DNA of 64,000 bases from Polynucleobacter necessarius (lineage in GTDB: Bacteria > Pseudomonadota > Gammaproteobacteria > Burkholderiales > Burkholderiaceae): assembly GCF_900096755.1 (NCBI RefSeq), contig NZ_LT615227.1, positions 299,019-363,018 on the forward strand. The letters run 5' to 3'. How positions within the stretch are numbered: the first letter of the stretch is position 1; the number at the start of each line of letters is the position of its first letter. A model generated the notes under the pieces. It did no database searches. It had not been told where the DNA came from and was given only the letters and a program-made list of their open reading frames with translations. Both the position numbers and the translations under genes were made by a program. Shown here one piece after another: positions 57,799 to 64,000 of the stretch.

Positions 57799-58920
57799 CT
57801 AGCTAAAGAAACTCTTTACGCCGTCAAACCAACCCTTTTGTTGAGGGCTGTGCTTATCACCGCCAGACTTTAAGCTGTCATCAAACTTCTGCAGCAATTG
57901 TTTTTGCTCGTCAGTGAGTTTGATGGGCGTCTCAACCAACACATGCACAAAGAGGTCGCCCACCAAAGTAGAGCGCAGTCCTTTGATGCCTTTATTGCGT
58001 AAGCGGAAAGTCTTGCCAGTTTGCGTCCCTTCTGGAATTGGGAGCTCAACACGCCCAGACAGTGTAGGTACCTCGATTTCGCCGCCAATGGTTGCCGTTG
58101 CAAACGAGATTGGCATTTGCACATGCAGATCGCTACCATCACGCTCAAATACTTTATGCGGCTTAACACGCACCTCTACATAAAGATCGCCAGATGGTCC
58201 GCCATTAATTCCGGGCTCCCCATTGCCAACAGAGCGAACGCGCATGCCGTCATCAATACCCGCTGGGATTTTGATTTCCAGTGTTTTTTGTTCTTTGTGC
58301 TTTCCGCTACCATGGCAAGTTTTGCAAGGCTTCGGAATGTACTCGCCCGTACCGCGACACTTAGGACAAGTTTGCTGCATAGAGAAGAAGCCCTGCTGTA
58401 CGCGAACCTGACCATGACCATTACAAGTAGTACATGTTTCAGCCTTGGATCCAGGTTCAGCACCCGTGCCATGACAGGGCTTGCAATTACTCCAGCTAGG
58501 GACACGAATTTGTGTTGTGTAACCTTCGGCAGCCTGCTCAAGGGTAATGTCCATGTTGTAGCGAAGATCAGCGCCCTTGTAGACTTGTGGGCCAGACTGG
58601 CGACCGCCACCTTGCCCAAAAATATCACCGAAGATGTCACCAAAGGCATCGGCAAAGCCGCCGCCGCCAAATCCACCACCCATTGAGGGATCAACGCCAG
58701 CATGACCATACTGATCATAAGCAGCGCGCTTGTTTGGATCGGTTAAGGTTTCGTAAGCTTCTTTAGCCTCTTTAAATTGAGCTTCGGCTATTTTGCTATC
58801 GGGGTTGCGATCAGGGTGATGCTTCATTGCCATTTTGCGATAAGCCTTTTTGAGCTCTTCATCACTGGCGCCTTTTGCTACACCAAGCACCTCATAAAAA
58901 TCGCGTTTACTTTTAGGCAC
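57799..58920 (-). CDS. dnaJ: Chaperone protein DnaJ
   Basis: The 373-residue DnaJ has the J domain with HPD in [14 protein letters not shown], a Gly/Phe-rich linker ([15 protein letters not shown]), and four zinc repeats ([32 protein letters not shown]) between residues 140 and 210. The two C-terminal substrate domains are complete. It stimulates DnaK's ATPase. It follows dnaK by 100 nt, which contain a hairpin but no clear sigma-32 promoter, so it is probably read through from dnaK. Confidence 0.96.
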   Translation of the reverse strand: MPKSKRDFYEVLGVAKGASDEELKKAYRKMAMKHHPDRNPDSKIAEAQFKEAKEAYETLTDPNKRAAYDQYGHAGVDPSMGGGFGGGGFADAFGDIFGDIFGQGGGRQSGPQVYKGADLRYNMDITLEQAAEGYTTQIRVPSWSNCKPCHGTGAEPGSKAETCTTCNGHGQVRVQQGFFSMQQTCPKCRGTGEYIPKPCKTCHGSGKHKEQKTLEIKIPAGIDDGMRVRSVGNGEPGINGGPSGDLYVEVRVKPHKVFERDGSDLHVQMPISFATATIGGEIEVPTLSGRVELPIPEGTQTGKTFRLRNKGIKGLRSTLVGDLFVHVLVETPIKLTDEQKQLLQKFDDSLKSGGDKHSPQQKGWFDGVKSFFS

Positions 58921-58949
58921 GGCCTATTCCTCTCAACAACCTGAATGAC

Positions 58950-58974
58950 ACAAGTCGGCACGAGGCCGACTTGT
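58950..58974. terminator. Hairpin between dnaK and dnaJ
   Basis: ACAAGTCGGC (58950-58959) pairs with GCCGACTTGT (58965-58974) over 10 bp around a 5-nt loop. No U tract follows on the - strand, so it is more likely a partial attenuator or an mRNA processing/stability element than a full terminator; it would make dnaJ less abundant than dnaK. Confidence 0.55.
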
Positions 58975-59020
58975 TATTTAAGTACATCAAAACTACGTTA
59001 ATGAATGTCTGATTTAAGAA

Positions 59021-60937
59021 TTACTTCTTGTCATCAACCTCTTTGAAGTCAGCGTCAACAACATCAGCATCAGGTGTAGCACCGCCAGGAGGAGCAGCAC
59101 CACCGGCTTTAGCTTGCTCAGCAGCCATGACTTTTTCGCCCAGCTTCTGACTTGCTTTACCTAAAGCTTCTGTTTTTGCTTCAATCGCTTCCTTATCGCT
59201 ACCTTTGATAGCCTCATCCAAATCCTTTAGAGCAGCTTCAATCGCTTCTTTTTCGGAAGCTTCTAAGCTAGCACCATGCTCTTCCAAGGCTTTCTTGGTT
59301 GAGTGAGCCAAGGCATCTGCAGTATTGCGCGCAGTTACCAACTCAAGCGCTTTTTTGTCTTCGGCAGCATTAGCTTCAGCATCCTTCACCATGCGTTGAA
59401 TTTCTTCTTCAGTTAAACCTGAGTTTGCCTTGATGGTGATCTTGTTCTCTTTGCCAGTAGTTTTATCTTTTGCGGTGACATGCAAAATACCGTTGGCATC
59501 AATATCAAAAGTCACTTCAATTTGTGGCATGCCACGTTGTGCTGGAGCAATACCTTCAAGATTAAATTCACCAAGCAACTTGTTAGCAGCAGCCATCTCA
59601 CGCTCACCTTGGAAGCACTTAATGGTTACGGCAGGCTGATTATCTTCTGCAGTGGAATAAACCTGTGAATGCTTGGTAGGAATTGTTGTGTTCTTAGGAA
59701 TCATCTTGGTCATGACGCCGCCAAGAGTCTCGATACCCAATGACAATGGGGTAACGTCCAAGAGCAATACGTCCTTACGATCGCCAGACAATACTGAACC
59801 CTGAATTGCAGCACCAACAGCAACTGCTTCGTCTGGGTTAACGTCTTTGCGCGGCTCTTTACCAAAGATTTCTTTTACTTTATCTTGAACCGCAGGCATA
59901 CGTGTTTGACCACCAACCAAAATCACGTCGTCGATATCAGCTACGTTTACGCCAGCATCTTTGATCGCAGTTAAGCAAGGACCAGCGGTACGCTTGATTA
60001 ATTCCTCAACCAAAGACTCTAACTTGGCACGGGTCAACTTCAAGTTCAAATGCTTAGGACCGCTAGCATCAGCTGTCACGTAAGGCAGGTTGATTTCTGT
60101 TTGTTGAGCGGATGACAATTCAATCTTGGCTTTTTCAGCAGCGTCTTTCAAGCGTTGCAAAGCCAATACGTCTTTACTCAAATCAACGCCTTGCTCTTTC
60201 TTGAACTCAGCAATGATCCAGTCAATGATGCGTTGGTCAAAGTCTTCACCACCCAAGAAGGTATCGCCGTTGGTGGAGAGCACTTCAAACTGCTTCTCAC
60301 CGTCAACGTTAGCAATTTCAATAATAGACACGTCGAATGTACCGCCGCCCAAGTCATACACAGCGATCTTGCGATCCACTTTGTCTTGCTTGTCTAAGCC
60401 AAACGCCAATGCAGCAGCAGTAGGCTCGTTGATGATGCGCTTAACATCTAAACCAGCAATACGGCCAGCATCTTTAGTTGCTTGGCGCTGGCTATCGTTA
60501 AAGTAAGCAGGAACAGTAATCACTGCTTCTGTCACTTCTTCACCGAGATAATCTTCGGCAGTTTTTTTCATCTTGCGCAAGATCTCAGCTGAAACTTGCT
60601 GTGGTGCCATTTTTTTATCACGCGCTGATACCCAAGCGTCGCCATTGTCAGCTTGAACAATTTCGTACGGCATGAGGCTAATATCTTTTTGCGCTTCAGG
60701 ATCTGTAAATTTACGGCCCATCAAGCGCTTTACTGCGTAGATGGTGTTTTTAGGATTCGTCACTGATTGACGTTTTGCTGGCGCACCAACCAATACTTCG
60801 CCATCTTCAACGTAAGCGATGATAGATGGAGTTGTGCGACCGCCTTCGGCGTTCTCGACAACTTTAGGTGCATTGTTTTCTACGACTGAAACGCATGAAT
60901 TCGTGGTTCCTAAGTCGATTCCGATAATCTTTCCCAT
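59021..60937 (-). CDS. dnaK: Chaperone protein DnaK (Hsp70)
   Basis: The 638-residue protein starts [20 protein letters not shown]. The ATPase domain has IGGxFDVS-type [16 protein letters not shown] and [20 protein letters not shown]. The substrate domain is near residues 390-500, and the C-terminus ends [16 protein letters not shown], the usual EEVD-like acidic tail. A sigma-32 promoter lies just upstream at 60994-61021 after the grpE terminator, so dnaK-dnaJ form a heat-inducible unit separate from grpE. Confidence 0.97.
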   Translation of the reverse strand: MGKIIGIDLGTTNSCVSVVENNAPKVVENAEGGRTTPSIIAYVEDGEVLVGAPAKRQSVTNPKNTIYAVKRLMGRKFTDPEAQKDISLMPYEIVQADNGDAWVSARDKKMAPQQVSAEILRKMKKTAEDYLGEEVTEAVITVPAYFNDSQRQATKDAGRIAGLDVKRIINEPTAAALAFGLDKQDKVDRKIAVYDLGGGTFDVSIIEIANVDGEKQFEVLSTNGDTFLGGEDFDQRIIDWIIAEFKKEQGVDLSKDVLALQRLKDAAEKAKIELSSAQQTEINLPYVTADASGPKHLNLKLTRAKLESLVEELIKRTAGPCLTAIKDAGVNVADIDDVILVGGQTRMPAVQDKVKEIFGKEPRKDVNPDEAVAVGAAIQGSVLSGDRKDVLLLDVTPLSLGIETLGGVMTKMIPKNTTIPTKHSQVYSTAEDNQPAVTIKCFQGEREMAAANKLLGEFNLEGIAPAQRGMPQIEVTFDIDANGILHVTAKDKTTGKENKITIKANSGLTEEEIQRMVKDAEANAAEDKKALELVTARNTADALAHSTKKALEEHGASLEASEKEAIEAALKDLDEAIKGSDKEAIEAKTEALGKASQKLGEKVMAAEQAKAGGAAPPGGATPDADVVDADFKEVDDKK

Positions 60938-60993
60938 AATTGCCCCAAAAAATTAAGTTGTTTGTTGTACTAATGAATATTTCGATACCCAGT

Positions 60994-61021
60994 AAATGGG
61001 GTCTAAAAAGGGGATTTCAAG
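60994..61021 (-). promoter_or_regulatory. Sigma-32 (heat-shock) promoter of dnaK
   Basis: On the - strand CTTGAAA (61015-61021) and CCCCATTT (60994-61001) are separated by 13 nt, matching the sigma-32 consensus CTTGAAA-N11-16-CCCCATNT at every position. Transcription would begin near 60987, about 50 nt before the dnaK ATG. Confidence 0.88.
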
Positions 61022-61033
61022 GGGATAAACAGC

Positions 61034-61059
61034 AAAAAAGGCAGAAATCTGCCTTTTTT
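61034..61059 (-). terminator. Terminator between grpE and dnaK
   Basis: AAAAAAGGCAGA and TCTGCCTTTTTT are exact reverse complements of 12 bp around AA. It lies 25 nt after the grpE stop and 13 nt before the dnaK sigma-32 promoter, so grpE and dnaK can be transcribed separately. Confidence 0.9.
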
Positions 61060-61083
61060 ATGCTTTTTTGGTGGTTTTTGCGC

Positions 61084-61635
61084 TTATTTTGGGGCGCTGA
61101 CCGTCACCAAAGCCGGTCTAAGGACCCTATCAGCCACGGTATAGCCACGCTGCAGGACTGAAACCACCGTATTAGCCTCTTGCTCAGATGGGACTGACGC
61201 AATGGCTTGATGATGGTGAGGGTCAAATTTATCTCCAACCGCAGGATTAATTTCGGTCATGCGACCTTTTTCAAAGGCGGACAGCAGCTGCTTCAAGGTG
61301 ATCTCTAAACCCTCTTTGAAGGCCTTAGCATCACCAGCATCAGTGCTCAAAGCTGCATAGAGGCTATCCGTCACTGGCACTAAATGCTCAGCAAAGCTTT
61401 CAATTGCAAACTTGTGCGCCTTGGCAATGTCCTCAACCGCACGACGGCGAATATTTTCACCCTCTGCTTTGGCGCGCAAGAAGTTATCTTGCAACTCGCC
61501 AATCTTTTGATTCAGTTCCGCAATTTCTTGCTCTGGAGTCTTGACAGCAGATTCAGCAGATGCAGCCTCATTTGCTTGAGGCTCAGCAGCTGGATTTTCT
61601 TGCTCTGGAGTTGGATTTTGATTTTCTTGTGTCAT
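61084..61635 (-). CDS. grpE: Nucleotide exchange factor GrpE
   Basis: GrpE releases ADP from DnaK. The 183-residue product has an acidic disordered head ([20 protein letters not shown]) and a long coiled coil ([20 protein letters not shown] with [10 protein letters not shown]). The C-terminal beta domain has [20 protein letters not shown] and [17 protein letters not shown] sigma-32 promoter lies at 61680-61707, inside the end of hemH. It is followed by its own terminator. Confidence 0.96.
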   Translation of the reverse strand: MTQENQNPTPEQENPAAEPQANEAASAESAVKTPEQEIAELNQKIGELQDNFLRAKAEGENIRRRAVEDIAKAHKFAIESFAEHLVPVTDSLYAALSTDAGDAKAFKEGLEITLKQLLSAFEKGRMTEINPAVGDKFDPHHHQAIASVPSEQEANTVVSVLQRGYTVADRVLRPALVTVSAPK

Positions 61636-61679
61636 GGACGCTATTTTACTTTTCTATAAAGATTGGCTATTACTTTTCA

Positions 61680-61707
61680 ATATGGGGTTGATTATTTCAA
61701 TTTCAAG
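61680..61707 (-). promoter_or_regulatory. Sigma-32 (heat-shock) promoter of grpE
   Basis: On the - strand CTTGAAA (61701-61707) and CCCCATAT (61680-61687) are separated by 13 nt, a full match to the sigma-32 consensus. It overlaps the last codons of hemH and would start transcription about 40 nt before the grpE ATG. Confidence 0.85.
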
Positions 61708-62797
61708 TCTTTGTTTTTTCAGCCAACTCCGCTCTTTCATTGCGCTTAGCTAGCTCAGCCTCAAACTCCACGCCTAATGTCCAGCCCTGCAAATGATGAT
61801 GAGCAATATCGCCCAGAGCCCCAATCCACTTGGGGTTGCTGTTCAAGCATGGGATATAACGATAGTTTTTTCCGCCATGCTCCAAGAAGATTTCGCGAGC
61901 CTCCATGGCGATTTCTTCCAGCGTTTCTAAGCAGTCAGCTGGAAATCCCGGGCAAAAAATATCGATGCGTTGACAACCCTCTTTTGCCAGCTTTTCAATG
62001 GTTGGTGCCGTATACGGCTTTAACCATTCAGCCTTACCAAAGCGTGATTGGAAAGTCACAATGTATTGGCCTGGCTCCAAACCTAAGGATTCACCAAGTA
62101 AGCGACCTGTTTTTAAACACTCACAATGGTAGGGGTCACCCTTCATCAAATTACGCTTTGGTAATCCGTGAAACGACATGACTAAGCGGTCACCCCTGGA
62201 AAAATCAGGGCGTCCATCTTTATCCCAACTACTTAAAACTTGATCACGCAATGCGGAAATATAAGCTGGGTTGTCGTGATAGTGCTTCACAAGACGCAAC
62301 TCAGGCTGATCGCGCCAAGTACTCAAGACACGAAAGACTTCATCAAAGCTAGATGCCGTAGTGGTGGCCGAGTATTGTGGATACAAAGGCAATAGCAATA
62401 AACGCTCCATGCCCTGCGCCTTCAGCCCCTCTAAGACAGATTGCGTTGATGGCTCACCATAACGCATCGCCAAATCTACCAAAACAATATGGCCTTCATT
62501 AGCAAATTTTTCACCAAGCTCTTTTGCTTGTAAACGTGAGTAATGCATCAAAGGTGAGCCCAACTTAGGCAACCAAATTGACGCATATTTCTTTGCAGAG
62601 GCACCGCTACGAATTGGCAAAATAATGCCATTCAAAATGCACCACCAAATAATGCGCGGAATCTCTACGACACGAGGATCAGAAAGAAATTCTTTTAGAT
62701 AGGCACGCACCGCTTTTGCTGTAGGCGCAGATGGCGTGCCTAGGTTCAATAACAAAACCGCAGTTCTAGATGCGCGTAGATGCGGATTCTGTTTCAA
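61703..62797 (-). CDS. hemH: Ferrochelatase
   Basis: HemH inserts iron into protoporphyrin IX, the last step of heme synthesis. The 364-residue product has [53 protein letters not shown] with the catalytic His, [17 protein letters not shown], and [17 protein letters not shown]. It lies 23 nt after hrcA and just before grpE. That hrcA-hemH-grpE order is common in Burkholderiales. Confidence 0.95.
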   Translation of the reverse strand: MKQNPHLRASRTAVLLLNLGTPSAPTAKAVRAYLKEFLSDPRVVEIPRIIWWCILNGIILPIRSGASAKKYASIWLPKLGSPLMHYSRLQAKELGEKFANEGHIVLVDLAMRYGEPSTQSVLEGLKAQGMERLLLLPLYPQYSATTTASSFDEVFRVLSTWRDQPELRLVKHYHDNPAYISALRDQVLSSWDKDGRPDFSRGDRLVMSFHGLPKRNLMKGDPYHCECLKTGRLLGESLGLEPGQYIVTFQSRFGKAEWLKPYTAPTIEKLAKEGCQRIDIFCPGFPADCLETLEEIAMEAREIFLEHGGKNYRYIPCLNSNPKWIGALGDIAHHHLQGWTLGVEFEAELAKRNERAELAEKTKT

Positions 62798-62820
62798 AGT
62801 GTTTATCTCGGTTGAATGGG

Positions 62821-63846
62821 TTATTTAAGTTTTGAGTAGGAACCCAGCGCTCCGGACAATAGTTTAGAGGTGATATCCACAGTAGGGATCACCCTGTCGT
62901 AAGCCATGCGGGTTGGCCCAATAACGCCGAGCGTTCCCACTATCTGCCCATCAACGCTATATGGGGCGCTGATCACAGCCAGATCTTCATAGGGCAGCAG
63001 ATCGCTTTCGCCGCCAATAAATATTTGAATGCCGTCAGCATGGCTAGATACATCAAGTAGCTGCATGAGTACTGATTTTTGCTCCAACATATCAAACATC
63101 TTGCGCAACTTGTCTAGGTTAGAGCTTAAATCGCCAACATTCAGTAAGCGACGTTCGCCAGAGAGAACCATATCGCCGCCGCTCATGTCGTAGTCAGCAA
63201 CACCGCTTTGTAAAGCCAAAGCCATCAACCCAGAAATATCAGCGCGCAAATTATCTAAATCGGATTTCAAATGCAAGCGGACCTGATCAAAACTTTTTCC
63301 AGCAAATTGGGTATTAATAAAGTTACCAGCCTCAATGAGTTGACTCGGCGTGTAATCTTGGGTCGTAGGCAAAATGCGGTTCTGCACGTCGCCCTCTGGG
63401 GTGACCATAATCAATAGGATCTTGCCTTCACCTAAGCGTAAGAACTCAATATGTTTAAACACTTGAGCACGCTTGGGCGTCATCACTACCCCTGCAAAAT
63501 GCGTCAAATTCGACAAAATCTGAGCGGCCGATGTAAGCACCCGCTGCGGGGAGTCCGGCAAAAGCCCCCTTTCAACCTCTCTAGCAGCGATTTCTTCTAG
63601 GGGGCGCACCGTCACCATCGTATCCACAAATAAACGATAGCCTCGAGGCGTTGGAATGCGGCCGGCGGAGGTATGGGGGCTGGTCACTAAGCCCATCTCC
63701 TCTAAATCGGCCATGACATTGCGGATAGTGGCCGCAGAGAGGTCTAATCCCGAGAATCTCGAGAGCGTACGGGAGCCAATAGGTTGACCCTCCTCGATAT
63801 AGCGCTCGATGAGGGTTTTTAGTAAGGCGCGGGAACGTTTATCCAT
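62821..63846 (-). CDS. hrcA: Heat-inducible transcription repressor HrcA
   Basis: The 341-residue repressor has an N-terminal winged helix ([20 protein letters not shown] with [18 protein letters not shown]). The GAF-like effector domain ends [20 protein letters not shown]. HrcA binds CIRCE operators, usually before groES. I see no CIRCE element (TTAGCACTC-N9-GAGTGCTAA) in this window, so its targets lie elsewhere, and dnaK and grpE here appear to be under sigma-32. It diverges from nadK. Confidence 0.95.
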   Translation of the reverse strand: MDKRSRALLKTLIERYIEEGQPIGSRTLSRFSGLDLSAATIRNVMADLEEMGLVTSPHTSAGRIPTPRGYRLFVDTMVTVRPLEEIAAREVERGLLPDSPQRVLTSAAQILSNLTHFAGVVMTPKRAQVFKHIEFLRLGEGKILLIMVTPEGDVQNRILPTTQDYTPSQLIEAGNFINTQFAGKSFDQVRLHLKSDLDNLRADISGLMALALQSGVADYDMSGGDMVLSGERRLLNVGDLSSNLDKLRKMFDMLEQKSVLMQLLDVSSHADGIQIFIGGESDLLPYEDLAVISAPYSVDGQIVGTLGVIGPTRMAYDRVIPTVDITSKLLSGALGSYSKLK

Positions 63847-63883
63847 GGTGGAAGGGATTTTATGCCTATGGTCTAATCGTCAT

Positions 63884-64000
63884 ATGTTAAGCCCATCCCC
63901 AAATTCCTCCAAGAAGGCCTTTAGCCGGGTGGCGCTCGTCGGCAAATTTCAGGCTGACGGCATCGAAGAGCACCTCAAAGACCTGGCTAAATTGCTCTCT
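63884..64000 (+). CDS. nadK: NAD kinase, N-terminal fragment (runs off window)
   Basis: From the ATG at 63884, 39 codons are open to the window edge. The peptide has FSRVALVGKFQADGIEEHLK, the usual NadK beginning just before its GGDGT region, which lies outside. NadK makes NADP from NAD. nadK is the normal divergent neighbour of hrcA in betaproteobacteria, which supports the call. Confidence 0.85.
   Translation, partial: MLSPSPNSSKKAFSRVALVGKFQADGIEEHLKDLAKLLS

Noticed and set aside
58021..58686. 221-codon open frame on the + strand
   Set aside because: It is antisense to dnaJ. Its length follows from the repetitive Gly/Cys codons of the zinc region.
1..64000. tRNA, rRNA, CRISPR arrays, insertion sequences, prophage or toxin-antitoxin modules
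   Set aside because: I looked for cloverleaf-like gaps, regular spaced repeats, transposase motifs and small paired genes and saw none; gaps between genes are short.

Overview
This 64 kb window is a gene-dense, housekeeping stretch of a betaproteobacterial (Burkholderiales) chromosome with moderate GC content. Gene order (polA-thrB, valS-galU, purM-perM-hda-HAD-pcnB-folK-panB, argG-argF-DUF3579-rpsT-murJ, nadK/hrcA-hemH-grpE-dnaK-dnaJ) and protein sequences look most like Polynucleobacter. At least seven otherwise conserved genes are broken by stops and small indels while their neighbours are intact. That load resembles the host-restricted P. necessarius endosymbionts of Euplotes more than the free-living strains. 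The genus call comes from recognising gene order and sequences; no search was run.

Layout. 1-6115: start of a ZIP metal permease, a Tat-exported dienelactone hydrolase, polA, a DUF2782-like exported protein, thrB and a BPSS1780-type membrane protein. 6129-8470: uvrD, broken at many points. 8495-15266: valS, galU, tusA, alaS. 15390-17373: tctBA carboxylate transporter. 17459-22448: glnS, an extended SDR, a 2Fe-2S flavin reductase, and an acetylornithine aminotransferase. 22474-27249: livKHMGF branched-chain amino acid transporter with livK, livM and livG frameshifted and livH and livF open. 27279-29404: ispH, an SlpA-like isomerase and broken radC. 29551-34467: rpmB-rpmG, a desaturase, an RsmB-like methyltransferase, purN, ribF. 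34460-39536: ileS, lspA, coaBC, dut. 39617-43957: a small Hc1-like basic protein, clpA/clpS, a cold-shock protein, a DUF192 protein, ppnP. 44016-51350: argG, argF, broken DUF3579 gene, rpsT, murJ, a SirB1-like protein, a DedA protein, miaA. 51376-57772: purM, broken perM, hda, HAD phosphatase, pcnB, folK, panB. 57799-64000: dnaJ, dnaK, grpE, hemH, hrcA and the start of nadK.

Functionally the window is translation (four aminoacyl-tRNA synthetases, L28, L33, S20), DNA replication and repair, amino acid, purine and cofactor synthesis, envelope lipid steps and proteostasis. Arginine synthesis keeps argG, argF and an argD-like gene, whereas branched-chain amino acid uptake is decaying. DNA repair has lost uvrD and radC here but keeps polA.

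The most informative signals are: short tandem duplications (2-4 nt) as the apparent cause of many frameshifts; two near-identical sigma-32 promoters before grpE and dnaK, both with 13-nt spacers; a 27-bp perfect inverted repeat between dut and the Hc1-like gene; and -10-like elements lying just upstream of the valS, uvrD, glnS and miaA start codons. I see no tRNA, rRNA, insertion sequence, prophage or CRISPR array, no gene-free stretch longer than 300 bases, and no convincing undescribed multi-gene system.
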